In this document: piece after piece, positions 1-6,581 of the stretch | Layout: every line of letters begins with the position of its first letter | How positions within the stretch are numbered: position 1 is the first letter of the stretch | DNA from: Dehalococcoidia bacterium | GTDB lineage: Bacteria; Chloroflexota; Dehalococcoidia; SZUA-161 | NCBI GenBank assembly: GCA_020344295.1 | Contig: CP070819.1 | Span: 1,367,008-1,382,881 of the forward strand | DNA: 15,874 bases | Reading direction: 5' to 3' | Position numbers and translations under genes: made by a program | The notes under the pieces: generated by a model | Seen by the model: only the letters and a program-made list of their open reading frames with translations | Database searches by the model: none | Told to the model about the DNA's origin: nothing

Positions 1-828
1 GATGCTAGAAAACAAGTATATAAGATCATAACCCCGAAACGGGAAACCAGGATTGGCAGTTTCCCGATAAGTATAGACTTTAAAGAGTTTGCTAACAGGG
101 CGAAATCACCAGTTGTGGTACAGTCCGCAAGGCAATTGCGAGAGGTTTTACTGAACCAGCAGATAGCCCTCGGTGTGGATCGGTTGGATTATTCCAAGGG
201 TATATCTGAGAAATTGTATGCGTTCAGAAATGCCCTGGAACGCTTCAAAGATCTACGCGGTAAAATAACTTTGATTCAAATTGTTGTGCCTAGCCGCGAG
301 GATATTAGTCAATATCAATCGCTGAAAAACGAGATAGAGGCCTTGATAAGTGAGATTAATGGGAGATTCAGCCGATTAGGGTGTACACCAGTCCACTACC
401 TGTACCGCAGTTTGGAACGAACAGAGCTCCTCGCTTACTACCGTGCTGCTGATATGGCCCTAATCACTTCCTTAAAGGACGGGATGAACTTGGTAGCGAA
501 GGAGTACTGTGCGGCCAATGTAGATAAGAGTGGAGTCCTGATACTCAGTGAATTTACCGGCGCAGCTGTACAATTGCGTGAGGATTCCCTATTAGTGAAT
601 CCATATGACATCGAAGGCGTAGCCGATGCAATCTACAAGGCATACAGTATGAATAATGATGAACGACAGAGGCGGATGCAAAGACTTAGAAGATCTGTAG
701 CGAGACATGATGTTTTTTTTGTGGGTGGATTCCTTTTTAAAAGCTGGCTCTGCGAGAAAACAGATGACAGCCGAGGTTTAGGAGGCGACAAAGCTCAAGG
801 CCAAGAAGCAGATTCTAAGAACGAATGA
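1..828 (+). CDS. otsA: Trehalose-6-phosphate synthase (GT20), 3' part only, with a frameshift near the end
   Basis: This is the C-terminal part of a GT20 glucosyltransferase, which makes trehalose-6-phosphate from a nucleotide-glucose and glucose-6-phosphate in the cytoplasm. The frame is open from base 1, so the true start lies outside the window. Seen directly: GSFPISIDF early on, VDRLDYSKGI (the Arg and Lys equivalent to the donor-phosphate-binding pair of E. coli OtsA), and KDGMNLVAKEYCAAN near the donor site. The zero frame runs to a TGA at 826-828 with a hydrophilic tail that is atypical of the family. After the eight-T run at 713-720, the +1 frame reads FLWVDSFLKAGSARKQ and stops at TAG 779-781, which is the normal GT20 ending. 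One T is therefore probably in excess. No trehalose-6-phosphate phosphatase is fused or adjacent downstream. The next gene converges on this one. Confidence 0.9.
   Translation, partial: DARKQVYKIITPKRETRIGSFPISIDFKEFANRAKSPVVVQSARQLREVLLNQQIALGVDRLDYSKGISEKLYAFRNALERFKDLRGKITLIQIVVPSREDISQYQSLKNEIEALISEINGRFSRLGCTPVHYLYRSLERTELLAYYRAADMALITSLKDGMNLVAKEYCAANVDKSGVLILSEFTGAAVQLREDSLLVNPYDIEGVADAIYKAYSMNNDERQRRMQRLRRSVARHDVFFVGGFLFKSWLCEKTDDSRGLGGDKAQGQEADSKNE
713..720 (+). other. Eight-T homopolymer: apparent one-base insertion in otsA
   Basis: The tract follows the codons for R-H-D-V. With eight T the frame continues F-F-V-G-G-F and loses the conserved tryptophan. With seven T it reads F-L-W-V-D-S-F-L and ends 21 codons further on at 779-781. 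A sequencing or assembly error, a real mutation, or slippage on the homopolymer could each explain it; the sequence alone cannot decide. Confidence 0.75.
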
Positions 829-870
829 TTTCTATGGACGATACATTTTTAAAGAGTAATTGCTCAATAA

Positions 871-1569
871 TCACACGTTTGGCGATAACGACGATTCGTC
901 TTCGAGGGTAACCCAGCCTTCTCTTAAGCCCCGAACTACAGCTTCAGTCCTTGAATTAACTCCCATTTTATTGAATATCTGGGCAACATGTCCCTGAACG
1001 GTGCGTATACTCAGCTCCAGCTCATTGGCTATCTCCTTGTTGCTGAGGCCCTTGGTCATCAACCTGAGAAGCTCTATCTCGCGATCGGTCAGTCCTCCAG
1101 TTGTTCCTGCATCCGAGGATTTTCCTGAAGCAAAAGCAAGTCGGCTGAGCACTTTACGGGCAATTGTGGGGTGAAGTACGGAATCGCCATGATGGACAGC
1201 TCGAACACCAGAAATAAGTTCCTGACTGTGAACGCTCTTTAGCAAGTAGCCGGCGGCTCCTGCCTGCAGTAATTTAAACACAAATGGATCATCATCGTAG
1301 GCAGATAGTATAAGGACATTTATTTCGGGGTATTCCTGTTTGATCATTTTAGTAGCAGCAATACCGTCCAATCCAGGCATAGCTATATCCATTAGAACAA
1401 CATCCGGCTTAAGTTCCCGTGCCAGATTTACTGCCTCGTCTCCGTCCAGGGCTTCTGCGACCACTTCCATATCCGGCTCGTCTTCCAGGAGTCTCCTGGT
1501 GCCCTGACGTAACACCGTGTGGTCGTCAGCTATCAGAATTCTTATTGTTTTGGTTGACATATCTTCCAT
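871..1569 (-). CDS. NarL/FixJ-family response regulator (REC + LuxR HTH)
   Basis: A 232-residue DNA-binding response regulator. From the chosen start, the receiver domain spans about 9-125 with the acidic pair in ADDH (15-16), the phosphoacceptor Asp at 61 in LMDIAMP, Ser 89 in the switch position and Lys 111 in LLKS. A LuxR/GerE helix-turn-helix follows at about 158-222 (LTDREIELLRLMTKGLSNKE, then RTVQGHVAQIFNKMGV). The start at 1569 is chosen because AGAGGA sits 5 bases upstream of that ATG; an in-frame GTG at 1602 and an ATG at 1560 are alternatives. It has no kinase beside it, so it is an orphan here, and it is clearly paralogous to the regulator at 5870-6550. It is convergent with the otsA end and divergent from the two small genes, so it may control itself and them from the shared spacer. 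Its signal and targets are unknown. Confidence 0.93.
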   Translation of the reverse strand: MEDMSTKTIRILIADDHTVLRQGTRRLLEDEPDMEVVAEALDGDEAVNLARELKPDVVLMDIAMPGLDGIAATKMIKQEYPEINVLILSAYDDDPFVFKLLQAGAAGYLLKSVHSQELISGVRAVHHGDSVLHPTIARKVLSRLAFASGKSSDAGTTGGLTDREIELLRLMTKGLSNKEIANELELSIRTVQGHVAQIFNKMGVNSRTEAVVRGLREGWVTLEDESSLSPNV

Positions 1570-1864
1570 CGGTTTCCTCTGAACATAATTACCCCTGTAC
1601 ACAATTATTTATATTCCCGCTCTAGAAACCATCGTTATTCTGCGTAATTAGGCATGGGCATAAATACTTGATTATTGCACCGCGTAAATGCAGGTCTATT
1701 GCGCATTAATGCTTAACGCCCAAGTAGATAATACCTGTGCATTCGTCAGGGTGCAGATAGCGCAATGCTATATACCTGCCTGTTTAGCAGTAGATTAGAC
1801 GATGTACTCGATCAAATATTGATTCACAATAAAATCACGAAACGACTTCTAAAAGGAGGATGTC
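1570..1864. promoter_or_regulatory. Divergent regulatory spacer between response regulator and small-protein genes
   Basis: A 295-bp AT-rich spacer that must carry promoters for both directions. Visible symmetric elements are GCATTAATGC at 1703-1712 and an inverted repeat ATAGC-N5-GCTAT at 1757-1771. The first resembles GTATTAATAC found at 2453-2462 and 9119-9128, and could be an operator for one of the NarL-type regulators; that is inference. No convincing -35/-10 pair was identified. A strong Shine-Dalgarno (AAAGGAGG, 1852-1859) closes the spacer. Confidence 0.4.
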
Positions 1865-2062
1865 ATGGAGGCAAAAACTGCAGGCTATCAGAAAGTCACT
1901 CAACCCAAGGTGGAGAGCGAACTTTACAGCCGCGAAGTTCTGTCGATGAAGAGATGCGCGGAAAAAATCTGGAACGCTATATCCAAATATGTAGTCTTTG
2001 ATAATGACGCCATTTTCAAGGACCCGAACTGGCCGTACCTCTGGGACAAGAAAAAGGAATAA
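1865..2062 (+). CDS. Small protein with C-terminal DAIFKDPNWPxLW signature, copy 1
   Basis: A 65-residue protein of unknown function. The start is well supported by AAAGGAGG ending 5 bases before the ATG. The N-terminal half is polar and charged and has no signal peptide or membrane segment. The C-terminal part (40-60) ends in an aromatic, proline-rich motif, KDPNWPYLW, followed by a charged DKKKE tail. The next gene, 65 bases downstream, encodes a paralogue matching 16 of 21 residues across this region. Among the 12 identical residues of the core motif, 5 codons differ only synonymously, which argues for a real protein under selection. One Cys (31) is present but not conserved in the copy. 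I recognise no family. It is probably cytoplasmic and may be a binding or regulatory peptide; no activity can be assigned. Confidence 0.8.
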   Translation: MEAKTAGYQKVTQPKVESELYSREVLSMKRCAEKIWNAISKYVVFDNDAIFKDPNWPYLWDKKKE

Positions 2063-2127
2063 AGACGCAGTAAGCCCGATAATATTTTGAAAGCATCAGC
2101 AGGCTAAATATTATACAGGAGGAAGAA

Positions 2128-2301
2128 ATGCAAGCGCAGCTTGAATTAACCTTGAGGGAAATCGAGTGTCCTGTGACCGAAACGCAAAAAAAGGGAATTC
2201 GGCACTATCTAAAAAGCATCCGGGACAAGATAACTAAGTATGTGACATGGGATAAGGATGCGATATTCAAGGACCCCAACTGGCCTCATCTCTGGTCATA
2301 G
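2128..2301 (+). CDS. Small protein with C-terminal DAIFKDPNWPxLW signature, copy 2
   Basis: A 57-residue paralogue of the preceding gene. The ATG at 2128 is preceded by AGGAGG at 2117-2122 with a 5-base gap. The N-terminus (MQAQLELTLREIECPVTE) is unrelated to that of copy 1, but residues 36-56 (TKY, then DKDAIFKDPNWPHLW) match it closely, and this protein ends one residue after the shared final Trp. There are no membrane segments and no signal peptide. The two genes are likely co-transcribed from the spacer upstream of copy 1, and a strong hairpin at 2371-2410 ends the unit. Optimal ribosome-binding sites on both suggest efficient translation. The function is unknown. Divergent N-termini on a constant C-terminus could mean the shared motif docks to one partner while the N-terminus varies; that is speculation. 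Confidence 0.78.
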   Translation: MQAQLELTLREIECPVTETQKKGIRHYLKSIRDKITKYVTWDKDAIFKDPNWPHLWS

Positions 2302-2370
2302 ATATGGATATAGTAGATAAACGGGGGGATGCCGGGCTGCACAAAAACAGTGATTAGCAACGTATCCTGC

Positions 2371-2410
2371 AACAGGGGAGTAGTGGATCTTAATCCACTA
2401 CTCCCCTGTT
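2371..2410 (+). terminator. Strong hairpin terminator after the small-protein pair
   Basis: A perfect 18-bp stem (AACAGGGGAGTAGTGGAT at 2371-2388 pairing with 2393-2410) closes on a 4-base loop. Only a short T stretch follows, so as a rho-independent terminator it is strong in stem but weak in U-tract. It may also protect the 3' end of the small-gene mRNA. Confidence 0.7.
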
Positions 2411-2608
2411 TAATGTGTAAAATCACCAATCCTCGTTTATGCCAGCAGGTAGGTATTAATACGGATGCTCAAACGCGCAATTAGTCCCCAAACAGGGAAT
2501 ACGAAAAGGGGCAATTATGCCTATGCACAATTAAGCATAGTGTTTGGTGACAGTGCATTATCCGCAGAATGATAATACATAAGTAGAACTGTAAATCAGG
2601 AGGGTGTT
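2411..2608 (+). promoter_or_regulatory. Promoter region of the kinase-like/BON gene with palindromes
   Basis: The spacer contains the palindrome GTATTAATAC at 2453-2462 and the inverted repeat CTATGC-N8-GCATAG at 2521-2540. Both are plausible operator-type elements. The ribosome-binding site of the next gene (CAGGAGGG) lies at its right end. No unambiguous -35/-10 pair was seen. Confidence 0.35.
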
Positions 2609-3433
2609 GTGGCGATAATTACTTTAACCAGGGGAACATACAGTGGGGCGAAGGAGCTGGGCCAATACCTGTCAGAGAAACTGGGATACAAGCTGCTGTC
2701 CCGGGAGAATATTATTGACAAACTGGCGGAATACGGCTGGGTTGAAGAGAAGCTGGATAAAATTCGTCAGAAGCAACTGGGTATACTGCAGCGCATGAAT
2801 CTGGAATGGATTCACTATGTTGCCTGTCTTAGGGCGGTGTTGAGCAAAGAGGCACAGGAGGAAGCACTGGTCTATCATGGGAACAACGGGCATGCTGCTC
2901 TCAAAGGCTTCCCCCATGTCCTGAGCATCAAAGCAATTGCGGACATGAAGTACCGCATTAAGGCCGTCATGGAGCGTAATGAGTATGCTATCGATCAGAA
3001 AGAGGCGATGGAGATAATTAAAAGGATTGATGAACGAAGGGAAAGATGGGCGAGATTCCTTTATCAGACAGACGGCAATGATGCCTCGGAGTTCGATATG
3101 ATCATCGATCTGAGCCGTAAAAGTATTCACGATGCATACGAGATGATAAACGCCACAGTATTACTGCCGCAATTTCAGTCAGGTCCGGAGTCGAAAAAGA
3201 CCATTGAAAACCTGACACGGGCAGCCCAACTCCGGGCCCGGATCGCGATGGAGACGGATATCATAGATGATGAAATCGAGGTCGAGGTCAACAATGGTCT
3301 ACTCAATGTCAAAGGAGTGGTGCATTCTCTGGACGATGCCAATAAACTCAGGGAGTTCCTTTCGCATCAACCGGAGGTTGAGCAGGTTGTAAGTCACCTC
3401 GAGGAAACACCGCAGCAGATAGACAGCGGGTAA
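2609..3433 (+). CDS. Cytidylate-kinase-like protein with C-terminal BON domain
   Basis: A 274-residue protein. Residues 1-180 resemble the cytidylate kinase-like family (Cytidylate_kin_2): a first strand IITLTRG, a nucleotide-loop region, SEKLGYKLLSRENII after it, HVLSIKAIADMKYRI in the middle, and a lid-like RIDERRERWARFLYQ before DMIIDLS. The loop reads GTYSGAKEL (9-17) where the family usually has GSGGREI, so phosphate binding may be altered. Residues about 205-266 form a BON domain (DDEIEVEVNNGLLNVKGVV, then VEQVVSHLE), a fold usually linked to membranes or ligand sensing. The start is GTG, chosen because CAGGAGGG precedes it by 5 bases. It is 129 bases upstream of the TSUP transporter in the same direction with no terminator between, so they may share an operon. 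A nucleotide-dependent sensor or a kinase for a transported metabolite are both possible; the substrate is unknown. Confidence 0.8.
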   Translation: MAIITLTRGTYSGAKELGQYLSEKLGYKLLSRENIIDKLAEYGWVEEKLDKIRQKQLGILQRMNLEWIHYVACLRAVLSKEAQEEALVYHGNNGHAALKGFPHVLSIKAIADMKYRIKAVMERNEYAIDQKEAMEIIKRIDERRERWARFLYQTDGNDASEFDMIIDLSRKSIHDAYEMINATVLLPQFQSGPESKKTIENLTRAAQLRARIAMETDIIDDEIEVEVNNGLLNVKGVVHSLDDANKLREFLSHQPEVEQVVSHLEETPQQIDSG

Positions 3434-3562
3434 AAATCCGGACAGGAAGCCAGGGGCATTCTATTGTATTGCTGGAGTGATTTTATGAAGTGTAATTGTG
3501 TGTGGATAATTGGCCGGGAACCGTATTAGAAATCGAATTAAGAGAGCCGAGAACATGCGTGT

Positions 3563-4888
3563 ATGCTTGCAGAAAGGAAAAAGAGCGGAATGAGGTTTTT
3601 TAATGAATGGGGCAGGTTTCTTATGGCGGGCGCCACTGCACATGCCAAGTGGGAGATCAATATATCCAACATTATTTTTCATGACCGCAAGCGGCTTCTA
3701 TTGCTGGCACTACTGCTGGTCCCCGTGCTGATAGGGATATTAACCTGCTATGCATACGCAGACGACATCGGCATCGTACTCCCGGATATGCTGGGAGGTA
3801 AGGAGGCTTACACCCCGGCTCAATATACAGTAGGAATATTCATAGCGGCAATTTTTGTCGGGCTTATCGCCGGTCTGATCACCGGTTGTATTGGGGCCGG
3901 CGGAGGTTTCATTATCACACCCGCGCTCATGAGCGTTGGGGTCAAAGGTATTCTGGCTGTTGGAACAGACCTCTTTCACATCTTTGCCAAGGCTATCATG
4001 GGGAGTGTGATTCATAGAAAACTGGGCAATGTAGCAATAGGACTCGCCGTTGTGTTTGTCGTTGGTTCTATTATTGGGGCAACAGTAGGCGGCATGATTA
4101 ACAGGACGCTGTATGAAAGCAACCCTGTTCTAAGTGATGCGTTTATTACATCAATATACTCAGTAATGCTCGGTGTACTCGGTATATATGCTCTCAGGGA
4201 TTTCCTCAAGAGTCGGAAAAGCGGTGGTGGCGGCAGCCCGGCCCACGGAGGCAATGGCGAATCCGAGCAACTGGGTAATATCCCCAGGAAAATGCAGGCG
4301 ATCAACATTCCGCCCATGATTAAATTCGATCGCAATATTACACCGGGTGGCCGCAGGATATCATGGGTTTTCCTGGTTCTTACCGGTGCACTGGTCGGTT
4401 TTGCGGCTAGCATTATGGGGGTCGGTGGTGGTTTCCTGACCTTCCCCGCATTCGTATATGGCCTGGGGGTCTCATCCGCAACCACAGTTGGAACCGATAT
4501 ATTTCAGATCATATTCACGGCTGGTTATGCATCTATCCTGCAGTACGCGATATACGGCTTCATCTTCTATACCCTGGCGATGGGTATGCTGCTGGGCTCG
4601 CTGGTAGGTGTACAGATTGGGGCATTGGTAACAAAGGTTGTACCTGGCTCACACATACGCGGCTTCTATGCAATGGCTGTGCTTGCGGGTTTTACCAACC
4701 GTATATTCGCCCTGCCAGGCACACTAGGGGAGCTGGATATATTGCCAATCTCGCGAGGTGCAGGAGACGTGCTTGAGAACATTGGAATCTGGCTATTCTT
4801 CCTTGTGCTCGGCATTTTCGCAGTCTGGGTGATCGGAACTTTCCTGAGAAATATCAGAACACTTAAGGGAATAGAGGTGTCAGTATGA
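3563..4888 (+). CDS. TauE/SafE-family (TSUP) membrane transporter, sulfite/organosulfonate type
   Basis: A polytopic inner-membrane protein of up to 441 residues. The family exports or imports sulfite, thiosulfate, sulfoacetate and related anions. The typical internal duplication is plain: GAGGGFIITPAL (111-122) and GVGGGFLTFPAF (286-297), each followed by a GTD-x-F motif (134-138 and 310-314). Hydrophobic segments lie near 44-62, 88-110, 127-149, 156-178, 195-211, 268-286, 305-324, 329-353, 367-386 and 408-428. A Gly-rich cytoplasmic-type linker (212-265) joins the halves, and a non-conserved stretch precedes the first segment. The start is uncertain: ATG 3563 has no good ribosome-binding site, while ATG 3590 has AAGGA 11 bases upstream and ATG 3623 is also possible. 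Its stop overlaps the start of the next gene by 4 bases, implying coupled translation. Confidence 0.92.
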   Translation: MLAERKKSGMRFFNEWGRFLMAGATAHAKWEINISNIIFHDRKRLLLLALLLVPVLIGILTCYAYADDIGIVLPDMLGGKEAYTPAQYTVGIFIAAIFVGLIAGLITGCIGAGGGFIITPALMSVGVKGILAVGTDLFHIFAKAIMGSVIHRKLGNVAIGLAVVFVVGSIIGATVGGMINRTLYESNPVLSDAFITSIYSVMLGVLGIYALRDFLKSRKSGGGGSPAHGGNGESEQLGNIPRKMQAINIPPMIKFDRNITPGGRRISWVFLVLTGALVGFAASIMGVGGGFLTFPAFVYGLGVSSATTVGTDIFQIIFTAGYASILQYAIYGFIFYTLAMGMLLGSLVGVQIGALVTKVVPGSHIRGFYAMAVLAGFTNRIFALPGTLGELDILPISRGAGDVLENIGIWLFFLVLGIFAVWVIGTFLRNIRTLKGIEVSV

Positions 4889-5613
4889 TTGCCGATAAAA
4901 TAAAATTCTATACGGGTTTGTCGATGCTGGCGCTTTTCAGCATTGTGCTGATACTAATGTTCTCGCCGGTCTTCGACGGTAAGAATGGGATGGAATATAC
5001 GGATGAACTCTATAATTCTATTTCGAAGGGGTCAGCCTATTATATCCCGGATGTTCATGAGGAAAGTGCTGAATACGTAGGCACGCCCCTTGTTGTTACC
5101 ATTAAGATGAGTAGTGAAGAACAGGCTGAGCAGACCGCTTTGCTGTATCAGGAAGCAGGCGCGGAGGTGACCTTCTCTGGAGTCGAGATTGATATTAACG
5201 GGGATCTGGGTAGAGTCCTCGAAACCTGCCTGAATGATGCGGATGCCATGTATAACAATAATGGTCCAACAATAGCAGATAGATATGGCTACAGCGAAAA
5301 GCAGGTGCTCTATAACTGGTGGAAATCGTTTGGCACGTTAAAAAAGTCACTTGAGGACAAAGGTATGTTTGACGAAGCAGAGATCCTGAGCCGGGCGAAT
5401 GAGAGAGCGGTGGAACCCGCATATAATTACTACGGAATAGAGGCAGAAGCTATAAGGGATAAGGCCGGGATCGTGATATTTTCTTTGGTTTTCTATATTG
5501 CATATACTATTTGGTACGGCTTCGCACTGATGTACATTTTGGAAGGTCTTGGTCTAAAAATCAGGCAGATGTTTCCCTTTAGCTTCGTTGCCCGCATGAA
5601 GCTGGCAGAATAG
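4885..5613 (+). CDS. Two-TM membrane protein coupled to the TSUP transporter
   Basis: A 242-residue membrane protein that I do not recognise as a named family. One hydrophobic segment lies at 9-28 and a second at about 194-218. They frame a roughly 165-residue polar, acidic domain likely to be extracytoplasmic, with a short cytoplasmic C-terminus (KIRQMFPFSFVARMKLAE). The large domain contains a repeat-like helical stretch rich in Glu and aromatic residues (GYSEKQVLYNWWKSFGTLKK). The gene starts inside the transporter stop codon (ATGA overlap), the strongest contextual clue: the protein is probably an accessory or substrate-handling subunit of that transporter. No catalytic motif or lipobox is seen. 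Confidence 0.78.
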   Translation: MIADKIKFYTGLSMLALFSIVLILMFSPVFDGKNGMEYTDELYNSISKGSAYYIPDVHEESAEYVGTPLVVTIKMSSEEQAEQTALLYQEAGAEVTFSGVEIDINGDLGRVLETCLNDADAMYNNNGPTIADRYGYSEKQVLYNWWKSFGTLKKSLEDKGMFDEAEILSRANERAVEPAYNYYGIEAEAIRDKAGIVIFSLVFYIAYTIWYGFALMYILEGLGLKIRQMFPFSFVARMKLAE

Positions 5614-5869
5614 ATACAAGCTGATTCAACCGGTGTTTATTGACCTGATGCCGGATAACTTCGAATAATCCTATATCATCACATCAGACTGACGGAAAAA
5701 ACCAGATCGGTAGCAGACTACAGCGCTGGCCACACCATCACTTTTTTCCCTAGTACCTGAACTCGGCCGCTTTAATCCCGGTCAGTCACTTCCAAGTCCG
5801 GTGGTATAACTGGAAAAATCTGTAAGAAATTAGTACCGTGAGACTGGGCGTGCTATAATACCCTCGGGT
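5614..5869 (+). promoter_or_regulatory. Spacer with extended -10 promoter for the two-component operon
   Basis: This 256-bp spacer separates the transporter pair from the regulator-kinase pair. An extended -10 element, TGCTATAAT, lies at 5851-5859, and the matching -35 region is poor. It ends 10 bases before the first ATG of the regulator, so transcription would begin almost at the start codon. No clear terminator for the preceding operon was found. Confidence 0.4.
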
Positions 5870-6550
5870 ATGCTGGCAGCAATCATGAAGCAGATCAAGT
5901 TACTAATTGCGGACGACCATGTACTGGTGCGTGATGGCACGCGTCGAATCCTGGAGACGGAAAAGGACTTGCAGGTAATCGCCGAGGCTGGTGATGGCGA
6001 AGAAGCTGTCATGCTTACTTCACGACTGCAGCCAGATGTAGCAATAGTCGACATCGCAATGCCTAAACTCGATGGTATTGAGGTGACAAAGAAAATCAAG
6101 GAATGCTGCCCCGCTACGGCTGTACTCATACTAACCGCATATGATGACGATCAATTCATCTTCAACCTTCTGGCAGCGGGAGCGGCAGGGTACCTGCTTA
6201 AAAGTGTACGCAGTCAGGAACTTGTAGACGCGGTTAGAGCCCTGCATGCCGGAGAATCAGTGCTCCATCCAACAGTAACACGCAAGGTGCTGGATCATTT
6301 TATAGCCACATCAGGCAAGGCAAAGCAACAGGAGCCAATGGAGACACTCAGTCACCGGGAGATGGAGATCATGAAGTTGGTAACCAGGGGCCTGAGCAAT
6401 AAGGATATTGCCGATGAGCTATATCTCAGCATGCGGACGGTTCAGAGCCATCTGGGAAGCATTTTCAGCAAGCTTGGCGTTGGGTCACGAACCGAAGCCG
6501 TAGTCCGTGCCTTAAAGGAAGGCTGGTTGACCCTCGATGATGTGCCCTGA
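5870..6550 (+). CDS. NarL/FixJ-family response regulator, partner of the downstream sensor kinase
   Basis: A 226-residue regulator (221 if started at the ATG at 5885). Numbered from the shorter start, the acidic pair is at 10-11, the phosphoacceptor is Asp 56 in IVDIAMP, Thr 84 and Lys 106 complete the receiver site, and a LuxR helix-turn-helix occupies about 150-215 (LSHREMEIMKLVTRGLSNKD, then RTVQSHLGSIFSKLGV). Neither start has a clear ribosome-binding site. The extended -10 at 5851-5859 would give a leaderless or very short-leader mRNA, which is why the upstream start is listed. The sensor kinase begins 31 bases after the stop, so the two form a two-component system. The protein is closely related to the regulator at 871-1569, down to the tail GW-x-TL-[ED]-D. 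Confidence 0.93.
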   Translation: MLAAIMKQIKLLIADDHVLVRDGTRRILETEKDLQVIAEAGDGEEAVMLTSRLQPDVAIVDIAMPKLDGIEVTKKIKECCPATAVLILTAYDDDQFIFNLLAAGAAGYLLKSVRSQELVDAVRALHAGESVLHPTVTRKVLDHFIATSGKAKQQEPMETLSHREMEIMKLVTRGLSNKDIADELYLSMRTVQSHLGSIFSKLGVGSRTEAVVRALKEGWLTLDDVP

Positions 6551-6581
6551 TATTTACGAAAACAGGGACTGAGGTCCATAT

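Noticed and set aside
1765..2001. A 78-codon plus-strand open frame overlapping the first small gene
   Set aside because: It overlaps the well-supported gene at 1865 in another frame, has no ribosome-binding site and no paralogue, whereas the 1865 frame has both.
4012..4485. A 157-codon minus-strand frame opposite the TSUP gene
   Set aside because: It is a mirror frame of a clear membrane-transporter gene; the proline-rich product resembles nothing.
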